Assembly: GCA_902772585.1 (NCBI GenBank) | Contig: CACYBB010000009.1 | Location: 1-64,000 of the forward strand | DNA: 64,000 nucleotides | Reading direction: 5' to 3' | DNA from: an uncultured Bacteroidales bacterium | GTDB lineage: Bacteria; Bacteroidota; Bacteroidia; Bacteroidales; Bacteroidaceae | Shown: positions 6,568-15,023 of the stretch, piece after piece | Position numbering within the stretch: the first letter of the stretch is position 1 | Layout: each line of letters opens with the position of its first letter | Translations under genes and position numbers: made by a program | The notes under the pieces: generated by a model | Database searches by the model: none | Told to the model about the DNA's origin: nothing | Seen by the model: the letters and a program-made list of their open reading frames with translations, nothing else

Positions 6568-7482
6568 TTAGAACGTGATGGGATCGAATTCGCCCCAATC
6601 GGTGCTGAGCTTCATGCCGACGGATGAGGAGTTGGCGGTGAAGATGGGGCCAGAGACAGTGGTGATATAGCTGCGCTTGAAGGGCACGTTCTCGATGGTT
6701 TTGGTGAAGAGGACGTTGAGATTGGCATCCAGCGCCTCTATCGTTACGTTCATGGTCTCCTCATCGGTAGCCAGGAAGGGGAAACAACTGATGCCAATGG
6801 TAGCACCGACATCAGTAGAGGGGTTGTTGGTTTGGGTGAAGCCTGCGTCGGTGAGCGATAAGCCCGTAGAGGGGTTGAAAGTCTTGCCACCCTTGGCAAA
6901 GGTGGTGCGAATCTTGGTGGCACCAGCCGGACGGCCATCCGTAGAGTAAATCCATAACTTGGCACTGATGCGGTTCAGGGTGACATCGAGGTCCAGGGGA
7001 GCAGCAGCGGTCACCGTGACATTCTGTTTCAGACAGAAGGTTTCGCGGGGACGCTCAGTACTGTAACCTGCCTGCGTAGGACTGGTCAGGGTGAACTGAT
7101 CGCCATTAAAATGGGCGTAGCCCAGGGCTACCATGGTGTAGGTACCCACCTGCAGGTTGGCAGTGAACTGGCCGAAGGTGGTGTAAGTGCCGTCATTCTT
7201 CACCTGGGTGGTCTTATAGACCTCGGTGCCCTCGGCATCATAAAACGCGAGCATGACAGCATTGACTGGTGAATAATTCTCGGGGAGGACAGCAGCTCGC
7301 GTCTGACCCGCCATGGCGTCATTCTCCGTCATGGAGATGGAGAAATCGTTGACATGAACCGTGACCGGCACCAGGGTTTCGGCCGCGGGAGCGGTTACTT
7401 CTGGGTTAAGTACTTCTGGGTCGCTGCTGCAACTGGCAGCAAGCAGGGCAAGGCCTGCGAAGAATGATAATTTAGTATTCAT
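6568..7482 (-). CDS. FimB/Mfa2-like fimbrial lipoprotein
   Basis: A 304-residue lipoprotein. The signal peptide is MNTKLSFFAGLALLAASC with the lipobox cysteine at 18, so it should sit in the outer membrane. The body is beta-rich with two halves: residues about 35-170 (VNAVMLAFYDAEGTEVYKTT) and 170-304. The last part contains VPFKRSYITTVSGPIF, a C-terminal motif shared by FimB/Mfa2 fimbrial anchor or accessory proteins of Bacteroidales. The neighbouring lipoprotein at 7781-8599 ends in a similar pattern (VPLKQNVITTLTGAFF), so the two are paralogs of one operon. A major fimbrillin subunit is not visible in the window. Confidence 0.7.
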   Translation of the reverse strand: MNTKLSFFAGLALLAASCSSDPEVLNPEVTAPAAETLVPVTVHVNDFSISMTENDAMAGQTRAAVLPENYSPVNAVMLAFYDAEGTEVYKTTQVKNDGTYTTFGQFTANLQVGTYTMVALGYAHFNGDQFTLTSPTQAGYSTERPRETFCLKQNVTVTAAAPLDLDVTLNRISAKLWIYSTDGRPAGATKIRTTFAKGGKTFNPSTGLSLTDAGFTQTNNPSTDVGATIGISCFPFLATDEETMNVTIEALDANLNVLFTKTIENVPFKRSYITTVSGPIFTANSSSVGMKLSTDWGEFDPITF

Positions 7483-7509
7483 ATCTGTAAAATTGGGTTA
7501 TTGTTACTA

Positions 7510-7775
7510 TTTTTTCTCAGCGGGGAACCCGCTGAGCGCAGGAAGAAAGGGACCCTGTGGAGAAGCGCAGGGCACGGTGGCGAAGCGGGAAACCGCGGAG
7601 CACTGGCGAAGCGGGGAACCCGCGGAGCACGGAGCACAGTGGGGAACCCGCTGAGCGCAGGAAGCAAGGGACCCTGCGGAGAAACGCAGGGCACAGTGGC
7701 GAAGCGGGAAAGGCGCGGAGCACGGAGCACAGTGGGGAACCCGCTGAGCGCAGGAAGAAGCGCAGGAACCGCGGA
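7510..7775. repeat. REP-like GC-rich palindrome cluster 1
   Basis: Fills the 298-base gap between the two fimbrial lipoproteins. The core palindrome CAGCGGGGAACCCGCTG occurs at its left end, with further copies (GTGGGGAACCCGCTGAGCGC) near 7632 and 7732. In between are repeated GCGCAGGGCAC, GGCGAAGCGGG and GCGGAGCAC modules. The long ORFs in this stretch are repeat-generated and not genes. Confidence 0.8.
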
Positions 7776-7780
7776 GCCAG

Positions 7781-8599
7781 TTAGAAGGAGAGGTGGTACT
7801 CACCGTACCAGTCGATATTAAAGCGGATGGTTATGCCATCGGTATCGGTGCTGGAGGGCGCAAAGAAGGCGCCCGTGAGGGTTGTTATCACGTTTTGCTT
7901 GAGAGGGACCTCGAAGTCGCGCTGGAGGAGCTCGACACCCGAAGCGTCGAGTGCTGTGGCCACGAGATGGATGGTACCCTCGGTGTCGTGCAGGAAGGTG
8001 TAGAGGTCGAACTGCTTCTGACCGTTAGTCACGTCGAACTTAGCTTTCTGTTTGCTGTTGACATTGCCAAGACCGGTGGTGGCATCGAAGGTGCCTGAAC
8101 CGCCCGTGTAGTAGAAGTGCATGGAGGCTGCCTCTGCGGGGTAATCGTCGGTGATGACGAAACGGCAGAGGGCCACGATGCGATGGGGAACGGCTGAGAG
8201 GTCCTGGTGGTCAGCGGTGACTGTTAGCTGGTCGTAATAAAGAAAGGTGTCGGTGAAGCCCTGGCTGTTGGAGAAGCGGATCTTATGAGGGTCCGTCATC
8301 GTGGGGTTGCCATTGCTGGAGTGTGTCAGGACCACGAGTTGGTAGTTGGCAGCATCGAGCTGGAAGGTGGCGGTGCCAAAGGACTTGTCGCCCTGCGATT
8401 GGTTGACCTGCTTGATGCGGGTGCCCGCCATGTCATAGACAGCGAAATTGAGGCGCTGGGCCTCGGGGAGCTCCGGGATGGTGACCGTCAGGTTGCCATT
8501 GTCAGCGGGGAACCCGCTGACCGCTGGATCCTCGGTGCTAATGGGCTTCTCGCAGGAGAGCAAGAGCAAAACAGAGAGGAGCGGGAGCAGGGGTTTCAT
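7781..8599 (-). CDS. FimB/Mfa2-like fimbrial lipoprotein with a translated palindrome
   Basis: The frame is open much further upstream, but ATG at 8599 gives a proper lipoprotein signal (MKPLLPLLSVLLLLSC, cysteine 16). The upstream extension is repeat DNA. The mature protein of about 257 residues is beta-rich (LNFAVYDMAGTRIKQV, YTGGSGTFDATTGLGNV) and ends near VPLKQNVITTLTGAFF, the FimB/Mfa2-type motif shared with the next gene. It should be a surface lipoprotein. Codons for AVSGFPAD, just after the lipobox, come from a perfect REP-like palindrome at 8502-8520, so a mobile repeat has entered the gene in frame. Confidence 0.7.
   Translation of the reverse strand: MKPLLPLLSVLLLLSCEKPISTEDPAVSGFPADNGNLTVTIPELPEAQRLNFAVYDMAGTRIKQVNQSQGDKSFGTATFQLDAANYQLVVLTHSSNGNPTMTDPHKIRFSNSQGFTDTFLYYDQLTVTADHQDLSAVPHRIVALCRFVITDDYPAEAASMHFYYTGGSGTFDATTGLGNVNSKQKAKFDVTNGQKQFDLYTFLHDTEGTIHLVATALDASGVELLQRDFEVPLKQNVITTLTGAFFAPSSTDTDGITIRFNIDWYGEYHLSF
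8502..8520. repeat. REP-like palindrome inside a coding sequence
   Basis: TCAGCGGGGAACCCGCTGA, matching the intergenic palindromes of this window, lies in frame within the lipoprotein gene. It encodes part of AVSGFPAD in the flexible linker right after the lipidated cysteine. Confidence 0.85.
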
Positions 8600-8639
8600 G
8601 GAAACGGTGAGACGGAAGAAGGAAGAAGGAAGAGGGAAG

Positions 8640-8862
8640 CCGCGGAGAGAAGCGAGGACCCTGCGCGGATGCGCAGGGCACGGTGGTGAAGCGGGGAACA
8701 GCGGAGCGCGAGCGGAGCAGGGAACCGCGGAGCGCGAGCGGAGCAGGGAGCCGCGGAGCACAAGCGAAGCCGGGAAGCGGGAAGCGCGGTGGAGACTGGA
8801 GACTGCGACAATGTCGCAGCACAGGGGACACTTTTCTCAGCGGAAAAACCGCTGAGAAAAGG
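8640..8862. repeat. REP-like GC-rich palindrome cluster 2
   Basis: Gap between wzz and the fimbrial lipoprotein. It holds repeated GCGGAGCGCGAGCGGAGCAG modules and GCGCAGGGCACGGTGG segments related to cluster 1. It ends in the perfect hairpin at 8831-8861. The open frames across it have the biased composition of repeats and no family likeness. Confidence 0.75.
8831..8861 (-). terminator. Hairpin downstream of wzz
   Basis: Perfect 13-bp arms CTTTTCTCAGCGG (8831-8843) and CCGCTGAGAAAAG (8849-8861) around AAAAA. It lies 23 bases after the wzz stop. The stem is strong but the downstream T-run is poor, so it is a terminator or RNA-stabilising hairpin built from the local REP-like core. Confidence 0.5.
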
Positions 8863-8884
8863 CGAGGCGGAGGAGCGCGAAACG

Positions 8885-9967
8885 CTAGGACAGGCCGAGG
8901 AGGGGCTTGAGGTCATCCTCTTTGTAGAGGACGTAGGCGGTGGTGCCGAGGAAGGCGAGGAAGAGGAAGATGATGCACATCTTGGCACGGGCGGGACCAG
9001 CCTTGCGGACGGGAACTGTGGCGGGCTCGAGGACGGTGAAGGCGGGTGTCTCGCGCTGTACATCGAGCTCAGCCTGCTGGAGCTGGGCAGAAGCCTGGGT
9101 ATAGACCTGGGACTGGATGGACAGTTCCTGACTGAGCTTGGCCTGTTCGCTACGCAACGTCTCCAGGAAGATGCGCTGGTTGGCATCAGAGAAAGATGCA
9201 TATTTACGGCGGGCCGTCTCATAGCGCTGCTTGGCCTCGTCAAAAGCCTTGCGGCTGAACTCCAGGTCGTTGCGGGCCTTCTTGGTACGATAGTCGGTGA
9301 TAAAGTCCTGCAGGCGCTGCTGAACAGAGTCAGCCATGACGGCAGCAATCAGCGGGTCCTGGTCGGTGACATCGATGGTGATGACCATGGTCTTCTTATC
9401 GACATCGCAGACGATGCGCTTCTCCATGGACTTCACGATAGCTGTCTGTTTGGGAGTGAGGCGGAAAGGATCAACCTTGGTTTGTTCCTTTTTCTTCTTA
9501 CCACCTGAGAAGAGGCCACCAATAGCCTTGGTGGTAGCACCGATGGCCTCAGACCACCAGGGAGCCTTCTGCTCATTCAGCAAGTAGTCGTAATAGGTCA
9601 TGACCTTGTCTTCCTTGTCGCGGTGAATTTTGATGGGGAACAAGGTGGTATGAAAAGCCACACTGTTCATGAGGTCAGGATAGAGTGTTGGGAAGAGTGC
9701 TTCCGAGCTCCCTGCCCCACTCGACAGGTTTACACCAAACATGCTGGCCATGCTGGCAAGCGAATTGGTGCTGCGCTTGCTGCTCATTTCCGGGCTGAGC
9801 TTGACCGTCACCTTATAATAGTTAGGTAGGCTCAGGGTATAGATGACCGCCAGGACGGCAGCCACTGCCAATACTTTGTAGTACAGGCGCTTATACTTCT
9901 TGATATCCTGGAAGATCTTCATGAAGTCGATAGAAGACTCTTCCTGAGGTATGTTGTTTTCTTCCAT
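8885..9967 (-). CDS. Wzz/chain-length determinant (polysaccharide co-polymerase)
   Basis: A 360-residue inner-membrane protein controlling polysaccharide chain length or export. TM1 lies at about residues 30-48 (YYKVLAVAAVLAVIYTL) and TM2 near 330-348 (MCIIFLFLAFLGTTAYVLY). The large periplasmic part contains long helices (KAFDEAKQRYETARRKYASF). A proline-containing stretch (VLEPATVPVRKAGPAR) sits just before TM2, as in the Wzz family. There is no C-terminal Walker kinase domain, so this is the kinase-less type. It is transcribed right after the Wza-like gene (24-base gap) in the upxY operon. Glycosyltransferases expected further downstream are absent and replaced by repeats and fimbrial lipoproteins. 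Confidence 0.88.
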   Translation of the reverse strand: MEENNIPQEESSIDFMKIFQDIKKYKRLYYKVLAVAAVLAVIYTLSLPNYYKVTVKLSPEMSSKRSTNSLASMASMFGVNLSSGAGSSEALFPTLYPDLMNSVAFHTTLFPIKIHRDKEDKVMTYYDYLLNEQKAPWWSEAIGATTKAIGGLFSGGKKKKEQTKVDPFRLTPKQTAIVKSMEKRIVCDVDKKTMVITIDVTDQDPLIAAVMADSVQQRLQDFITDYRTKKARNDLEFSRKAFDEAKQRYETARRKYASFSDANQRIFLETLRSEQAKLSQELSIQSQVYTQASAQLQQAELDVQRETPAFTVLEPATVPVRKAGPARAKMCIIFLFLAFLGTTAYVLYKEDDLKPLLGLS

Positions 9968-9991
9968 AATCGTAATATGCTGAAGATGAGG

Positions 9992-12409
9992 TTATTTCAA
10001 GAGATTTGCAATAGAGGCAATCATCGTAGCCAGCGAAGCCATGCTGGTGCCTATGCCAAGCCACTGATTGAGATTGGAGTTATCCTTCTTGGCCTTGGTC
10101 GGTACGATGACCTCACAGCCCGGCTCAATCTTACCCTTCTTGGCCATGGCCATGGTACCATTCTGATAAACGATGTAGGTACCCTTCTTCTTAGCACGGT
10201 CACCAAAGCCACCAGCCTGTTCGATGTAGTACTTCCAGCCCTTACCCTCTTCGTAGGCGACTGTATTAGGCGTATACACGTCACCAGAGATACGCACCGT
10301 ATGGTTGAAGCGAGGAATAACGAGCTCATCACCGTCCATCAGTTCGATATCCCTTGTGGTGCCGGGGTTAGCCAGCGCTTCGTCGAGGTGGATACCCACG
10401 GGATAGGTGGTGCGCAGGGCCAGTTTGCTCAGTGAGATAGAGTCGCCGGCATCGCCAGACGTCTGACGCGCCATACGGATGATAGAACGGATACGCGCCT
10501 TCTCATCCTCATTCATCTTACGCATGAGTCGGGCACCACGGATGTCAGCACCCTCCACGATACCACCAGCAGCATGTACTAAGTCGCTGAGACGCTGGTT
10601 CTTGCGTTCCATGGTGTACGTGCCACGGAAGGCAATCTCACCACCGACAGTCACCGTGATAGGATCCTGGAAGACAGGACTGCGACGTACCTGCACGATA
10701 TCGTAAGGCTCCAGTTTGAAGTCAGGGTTCTCTATGGGTTGCAGGTTCTCATCGATATTGAAAGAGAACGTCTTGGCGATATCCATACCTGCTGTCTTGG
10801 CCCCAGCATCATGGAAGCGACGTGACACATCGACCTTGGCGGTAGAGGCAGCATCCGTCAAACCACCAGCCTGCAGGAGGAAGTCGCCAATGGTCATATT
10901 GTCAGCATACTCATAAACACCGGGGAAGATAACCTCACCCTCGATGGTCAAGGTGCGGAGGTTGTTATGGTCAGCCTGTGTGGGGATGAAGAGTACGTCC
11001 TCATTCTGCAGGGGAATGTCAGCCTCGCTGCCATTCAGGATGCCCTCCAGATTGATGGTCAGCACCTCCTGCGTACGGTTAGGCTTCATGCGGCGCATGA
11101 CAGCACGAGAAGCGAAAGCCTCCTCGGTGAGTCCCTCACAACGTTCTATCAACGACTTGACGCTGAACACCTTCTCGCCCAGTTGATACATGCCCGGACG
11201 GAATACAGCACCCTTGATTTCGACCATGTTCTCATAGCGGTCGTACATGGCATCGACAGAGACCTCGTCGCCATCCACCAGTTTGAAGGATGAGAAGTCG
11301 AACTCATCGACGTTGAACACACTCTTCATGCGACCCGAGTTACGATTGACGCGCAACGTGTTCTTGCAGGCGCCAGCAGAGAAGCCACCACAGTATTTTA
11401 ATAAGGTAGAGAGGCTCTCGCCCTCACGGAGTTCATAAGCCATGGGACGCTTGACGCTACCTGCGATATCCACCAGACAGTCGTAGGTGCCCACCTGGAT
11501 GACATCATTGTCCTGCAGGCGTACATTACCAGCAAGACGACCATTGAGGATGAACTCATAGACATCGATGACCGTCAAGAGACGTCCCTGACGATACACC
11601 TTAATATTACGCAAGGTACCCAGTTCGCTGATACCACCGGCACGATAGAGTGCATGGAAGGCTGTGGCGAAGGCACTGATGGTATAAGTACCCGGGGTGC
11701 GCACCTCGCCCATCACATTGACCTGGATGGAGCGCGTCTGACCCAGTGTGGTCTTGATTTGTGAACTCTGGAAGTATTTGCCCAAGCGGCTAGCAATGCG
11801 CGAACGCGCAGCAGCCACCGTCAGTCCACTGACCTGGATGGGACCATAGTCAGGAACCGTGATGTCACCATCAGGGCTGACCGTAAGCTTCAGACTCTCC
11901 TGAGAGGCACCATAGACATCGATGACCAGGATGTCGCCAGGACCCAGGACATAGTTCTGCGGTGTGGCAATGTTCATCTGCGGCTCGAAGGTCAGTGCCT
12001 TGTTATTAAAGATGTCACGACCAAAGACACGACGAGTCTGGGGTGTAACAGCCTCTGTCTGGGGCTCTTCCACCACCTCTGGTGCATCTTCTGTGGCACT
12101 GGTTACCACGCCACCGTCAGACACTTCTTTATTGGTACGCATGCGCTCCTGAGCGTCACCGATGGCATTGTCCACGGTATTGTCCATGCCAGCCTTGGTA
12201 ATCTGCTTGGCATACTGAGCACGCATGCGCTGGATCTGCTCCATGGTGGCACCACGCTTCAGCAGATTGGTAGCAATCTGAGACTCCGACATGCCCGACT
12301 TCTTCTGCTGGACAGCCAGAGAGGTGACCTGCTCGTCGGTCAAGCGCTGTCCGAAGGTGGTAACAACCACCGTCAGGGACAGGAACAAAATGAGATAAAT
12401 TCTTTTCAT
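9992..12409 (-). CDS. Wza-type polysaccharide export outer-membrane protein with SLBB repeats
   Basis: An 805-residue exported protein with a cleavable signal peptide (MKRIYLILFLSLTVVVTTFG). The Poly_export domain starts at about residue 150 (YVLGPGDILVIDVYGASQ). A series of SLBB-type domains follows, each with a G-x-V-x-x-P-G pattern: VMGEVRTPGTY, IKGAVFRPGMY, IEGEVIFPGVY, VGGEIAFRGTY and ISGDVYTPNT. It should form the outer-membrane or periplasmic channel for capsular or exopolysaccharide. The length is typical of Bacteroidales Wza homologs, roughly twice E. coli Wza. It lies directly between upxY (8-base gap) and wzz, the standard capsule-locus head. Confidence 0.9.
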   Translation of the reverse strand: MKRIYLILFLSLTVVVTTFGQRLTDEQVTSLAVQQKKSGMSESQIATNLLKRGATMEQIQRMRAQYAKQITKAGMDNTVDNAIGDAQERMRTNKEVSDGGVVTSATEDAPEVVEEPQTEAVTPQTRRVFGRDIFNNKALTFEPQMNIATPQNYVLGPGDILVIDVYGASQESLKLTVSPDGDITVPDYGPIQVSGLTVAAARSRIASRLGKYFQSSQIKTTLGQTRSIQVNVMGEVRTPGTYTISAFATAFHALYRAGGISELGTLRNIKVYRQGRLLTVIDVYEFILNGRLAGNVRLQDNDVIQVGTYDCLVDIAGSVKRPMAYELREGESLSTLLKYCGGFSAGACKNTLRVNRNSGRMKSVFNVDEFDFSSFKLVDGDEVSVDAMYDRYENMVEIKGAVFRPGMYQLGEKVFSVKSLIERCEGLTEEAFASRAVMRRMKPNRTQEVLTINLEGILNGSEADIPLQNEDVLFIPTQADHNNLRTLTIEGEVIFPGVYEYADNMTIGDFLLQAGGLTDAASTAKVDVSRRFHDAGAKTAGMDIAKTFSFNIDENLQPIENPDFKLEPYDIVQVRRSPVFQDPITVTVGGEIAFRGTYTMERKNQRLSDLVHAAGGIVEGADIRGARLMRKMNEDEKARIRSIIRMARQTSGDAGDSISLSKLALRTTYPVGIHLDEALANPGTTRDIELMDGDELVIPRFNHTVRISGDVYTPNTVAYEEGKGWKYYIEQAGGFGDRAKKKGTYIVYQNGTMAMAKKGKIEPGCEVIVPTKAKKDNSNLNQWLGIGTSMASLATMIASIANLLK

Positions 12410-12417
12410 ATACTTAT

Positions 12418-13020
12418 TTATGCTATTTTTTCTACATCAGTCAGGGAGATGTGCAACAGGGCGCAACCCAGCAAGCTGAGACGGATGCCCAGGTAGCGTT
12501 CTTCGGAGCCTTTGAATTCGACGACCTCGCCCTCGAGCCCCTTCATGTCGCCACGGACGATACGGATGCTGTCGCCCACCTTGACAGGAGCAGAGACGAA
12601 CTGCACGGGACTGTCAGCCTTGTAGAGCATGAACTGCAGCATCTTCATCTGCTGGTCAGGGATGGTGGTAACCGGTCGGATGCCAAACTGATTGGGTTTG
12701 GCCGCCTTGTTGACCAGGAAGCTGCGAATGTAGGGCAGATTGACAATCTCCTTGCGTTCAGGCTCCGTACAGTGGATGAAGAGCAGTTGGGTGATGACCA
12801 CCACCTCTACCTTCTTATGCTTTCCGTTCTTCCAATGGTGGACCTCTTCCTGTGTGGCAGCGTAGGCCTCGTAGCCCAAACGGAGCAAACGGTCGCGTGA
12901 CTGTTTCTCTGCATTAGGCCCCACGAACGCCACGTACCAGTGTCGTTCAGGAACGCCTACGGCGTCGCCAACGCCCAGCGCTGTCGTACCATTATCTATT
13001 GGCATCTCACTTGCATCCAT
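12418..13020 (-). CDS. upxY: UpxY family transcription antiterminator (NusG-like)
   Basis: A 200-residue specialised NusG paralog. The NGN domain starts at HWYVAFVGPNAEKQSRDRLL (about residue 27), and a KOW-type segment lies near 149-175 (VGDSIRIVRGDMKGLEGEVV). UpxY proteins act at the 5' leader of their own capsule operon to let RNA polymerase read through. Here it is the first gene ahead of Wza and Wzz genes, as in Bacteroides capsule loci. No UpxZ-type inhibitor gene follows. The promoter TACCTTTG (13077-13084) and a short leader precede it. A truncated copy of its first 28 codons plus leader exists at 3996-4258. Confidence 0.88.
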   Translation of the reverse strand: MDASEMPIDNGTTALGVGDAVGVPERHWYVAFVGPNAEKQSRDRLLRLGYEAYAATQEEVHHWKNGKHKKVEVVVITQLLFIHCTEPERKEIVNLPYIRSFLVNKAAKPNQFGIRPVTTIPDQQMKMLQFMLYKADSPVQFVSAPVKVGDSIRIVRGDMKGLEGEVVEFKGSEERYLGIRLSLLGCALLHISLTDVEKIA

Positions 13021-13076
13021 TGCTTTATTCCAAGCGCTATGTGCCCTCTTCGAGACGAACAGGGCATTTCATCCTG

Positions 13077-13084
13077 CAAAGGTA
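13077..13084 (-). promoter_or_regulatory. upxY operon promoter -7 element
   Basis: TACCTTTG on the minus strand fits TAnnTTTG. It is followed by GCAGGATGAAATGCCCT and a leader of about 50 bases to the start codon. TTTG lies 24 bases and TCTG 20 bases upstream as possible -33 elements. The whole segment is conserved in the duplicated copy at 4140-4147, which argues that it is functional. Confidence 0.6.
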
Positions 13085-13159
13085 CGCATAAAAAATGAAT
13101 CCATCAGACAAATAGCCAACAAAGTTTAAGGAAGCATACAATAATTAAATTATTTTAAC

Positions 13160-13200
13160 AGAAAACGACTACACCTTTTTATAATATAAAGATGTAGTCG
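13160..13200 (-). terminator. Hairpin terminator after the DUF3127 gene
   Basis: Arms CGACTACACCTTT (13166-13178) and AAAGATGTAGTCG (13188-13200) form a 13-bp stem with one wobble. It is followed on the minus strand by TTTTCTGTT. It separates the DUF3127 gene from the upxY operon. Its homolog at 4222-4257 has a stronger T-run. Confidence 0.6.
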
Positions 13201-13224
13201 TGTATGAATCCTTAGAAGGTAATC

Positions 13225-13635
13225 CTAAAAGGGCAGGTCATCAGCACTACCCTCTCCTGCCGGTTCCTGAGCTGGTGGAAAGGGAGAAGTAGCATCTTGA
13301 GGTGCAGCAGCTGGCTGGGCAAAGGGAGCAGCCTGAGCAGGAGCACCAGCGGCTGCAGGAGCAGCGCCGCGAACCACGTTGAAGGCACGGATATCATTAT
13401 ACCAACGGCCATTGAACTCACGGGCATCAATATCGAACGACACCGTGACGTCCTCGCCCTGCTGGATGTTGAACTGCTTGATGCGGTCCTCACCAAAGAT
13501 ATTGAAAACCATATGACGAGGATACTGTCCTGGGATCTCCATGACATAATCCTGCATCATCCACGAATTACCCGTGCGCTGAGAAACGCCACTACGGGGT
13601 TGCATTACTGCAATAATCTTACCTGTTAATTCCAT
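13225..13635 (-). CDS. DUF3127 protein, SSB-like
   Basis: A 136-residue protein. The N-terminal 90 residues (MELTGKIIAVMQPRSGVSQR, VMEIPGQYPRHMVFNIFG, VTVSFDIDAREFNGRWYNDI) match DUF3127, a small OB-fold-like family of Bacteroidetes. A proline/alanine-rich linker follows, and the C-terminus is ADDLPF. That acidic tip closely resembles the C-terminal tip of single-stranded DNA binding proteins that recruits replication partners. It lies divergent from dnaN, which supports a DNA metabolism role. That role is inferred, not known for the family. Confidence 0.8.
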   Translation of the reverse strand: MELTGKIIAVMQPRSGVSQRTGNSWMMQDYVMEIPGQYPRHMVFNIFGEDRIKQFNIQQGEDVTVSFDIDAREFNGRWYNDIRAFNVVRGAAPAAAGAPAQAAPFAQPAAAPQDATSPFPPAQEPAGEGSADDLPF

Positions 13636-13724
13636 AATTATTTGTTGTTTTTATACGTTTTTTTTGTTTCAGACTGCGAAATTACGGAAAATAATTTTAA
13701 AATCATCATTTTTCTGAAAATATT

Positions 13725-13756
13725 TTTGCATTTGACCAACTTATTTTGTATTTTTG
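13725..13756 (+). promoter_or_regulatory. dnaN promoter
   Basis: TTTG at 13725-13728, exactly 20 bases, then TATTTTTG at 13749-13756. This is a full match to the Bacteroidales -33/-7 arrangement, about 45 bases upstream of the dnaN start codon. Confidence 0.75.
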
Positions 13757-13801
13757 TAGTCCGTTAACGCACATACGAACATAACTAAAATATAAATACT
13801 C

Positions 13802-14926
13802 ATGAGATTTACAGTATCCAGCACTGCGCTAAGCAGCAAACTCAATGCTCTTTCGAGAGTCATCAACAGTAAGAATTCACTGCCCATTCTGGCCGACTTC
13901 CTGTTCGACGTACAGGACAACATGCTCTATCTGACCGCTTCAGACAGCGAGAACGTGATGAAGACCCAGTTGGAGTTGAACGATTCAGACGGTAACGGCC
14001 GCTTTGCCATTGGCAACCACGACCTTCTGGAGGCCGTGAAAGGTTTCTCCGAGCAGCCCATCACCTTTGAGGTGGACCAGACTGCCAATATCGCCAAGAT
14101 TACCTACCAGAACGGTCTCTTCTCACTGCCCGTAGAGAATGCTGACGAGTATCCGCAGGCACAAGGCATCACTGATGGTGCCAACGAGATTGTCATCAGC
14201 AATGCCCTGTTGGCAGAGAACATCAACCGCTCACTGTTTGCCACCGCCCAGGATGAGTTGCGCCCCGTGATGAACGGTATCTATTTCGACCTGACACCGG
14301 AGTGCCTGGCTATCGTTGCCAGTGACGGTCATAAGCTGGTGCGCAACAAGGTGCTGAGCATCCAGAGCGAGCAGCCTGCCTCCTTCATCCTGCCTAAGAA
14401 GCCCGCAGCACTGTTGAAGGCCCTGCTGGGTAAGGACGGTGGTGATGTGACCATCCGCTTCGATGAGCGCAATGCCCAGATCAGTTATGGCGACGGTGAG
14501 ATTATCTGCCGACTGATTGAGGGACGCTATCCTAACTATAACAGCGTGATTCCACAGAACAACCCCAACCAGTTGACTGTTGACCGTCAGACCCTGTTGG
14601 CTGCCCTGCGTCGTGTACAGCCCTTCGCCAACGACTCAAGTAACCTGATTCGCTTCCACGTGGAAGGTGGTACCCTGCAGTTGGATGCTGAGGACTACGA
14701 CTTCTCGAAGACCGCTACCGAGCGCATGTCCTGCTCGTATAATGGTCAGACGATGAGCATTGGCTTCAAGGGTTCGTCGTTCATTGAGATACTCAGCAAC
14801 TTCGACTGTCAGGATGTTATCCTGCAGTTGGCAGACCCCAGTCGTGCAGGACTCGTGCTGCCCTCTGAGCAGCCTGAGAACCAGGATGTGCTGATGCTGA
14901 TGATGCCAATGTTAATCAACGATTAA
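13802..14926 (+). CDS. dnaN: DNA polymerase III subunit beta (sliding clamp)
   Basis: A 374-residue clamp that encircles DNA and tethers the replicative polymerase. The N-terminus MRFTVSSTALSSKLNALSRV and internal GIYFDLTPECLAIVASDGHK and SFILPKKPAALLKALL are typical. Three tandem clamp domains fit the length. The C-terminus ends LMLMMPMLIND, the region that lines the partner-binding pocket. A clear promoter lies upstream, and the stop codon sits inside a long hairpin (14911-14951). The exonuclease and coaBC genes follow on the same strand. Confidence 0.97.
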   Translation: MRFTVSSTALSSKLNALSRVINSKNSLPILADFLFDVQDNMLYLTASDSENVMKTQLELNDSDGNGRFAIGNHDLLEAVKGFSEQPITFEVDQTANIAKITYQNGLFSLPVENADEYPQAQGITDGANEIVISNALLAENINRSLFATAQDELRPVMNGIYFDLTPECLAIVASDGHKLVRNKVLSIQSEQPASFILPKKPAALLKALLGKDGGDVTIRFDERNAQISYGDGEIICRLIEGRYPNYNSVIPQNNPNQLTVDRQTLLAALRRVQPFANDSSNLIRFHVEGGTLQLDAEDYDFSKTATERMSCSYNGQTMSIGFKGSSFIEILSNFDCQDVILQLADPSRAGLVLPSEQPENQDVLMLMMPMLIND

Positions 14927-14951
14927 GCCCGAGGGCTAATCGTTGATTAAC
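14911..14951 (+). terminator. Hairpin overlapping the dnaN stop codon
   Basis: Left arm GTTAATCAACGATTAAGCC lies in the last dnaN codons and stop; right arm GGCTAATCGTTGATTAAC follows after a short loop, with one bulged A. There is no T-run, so it is probably an RNA-processing or stability element or a weak terminator. Confidence 0.5.
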
Positions 14952-15020
14952 AATTGAGAATTGAAAATTGAGAATTGAGAATTGAAAATTGAGAATTGAG
15001 AATTGGGAATTAAGAATTAA
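14952..15020. repeat. AATTGAG/AATTGAA heptamer tandem repeat
   Basis: Roughly nine consecutive seven-base units (AATTGAG, AATTGAA, AATTGGG, AATTAAG) fill the dnaN-exonuclease spacer. The same heptamer recurs at 18281-18304 between the DUF4835 gene and recN. Confidence 0.85.
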
Positions 15021-15023
15021 ATT

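Noticed and set aside
7479..7821. Several overlapping ORFs on both strands in 7.5-7.8 kb
   Set aside because: All frames open because of GC-rich palindromic repeats; repetitive, biased translations (PALSGFP, CAQRVPHCAPCSA) and no start context.
8600..8761. N-terminal extension of the fimbrial lipoprotein up to 8761
   Set aside because: Upstream part is translated repeat DNA; ATG at 8599 gives a proper lipoprotein signal peptide.
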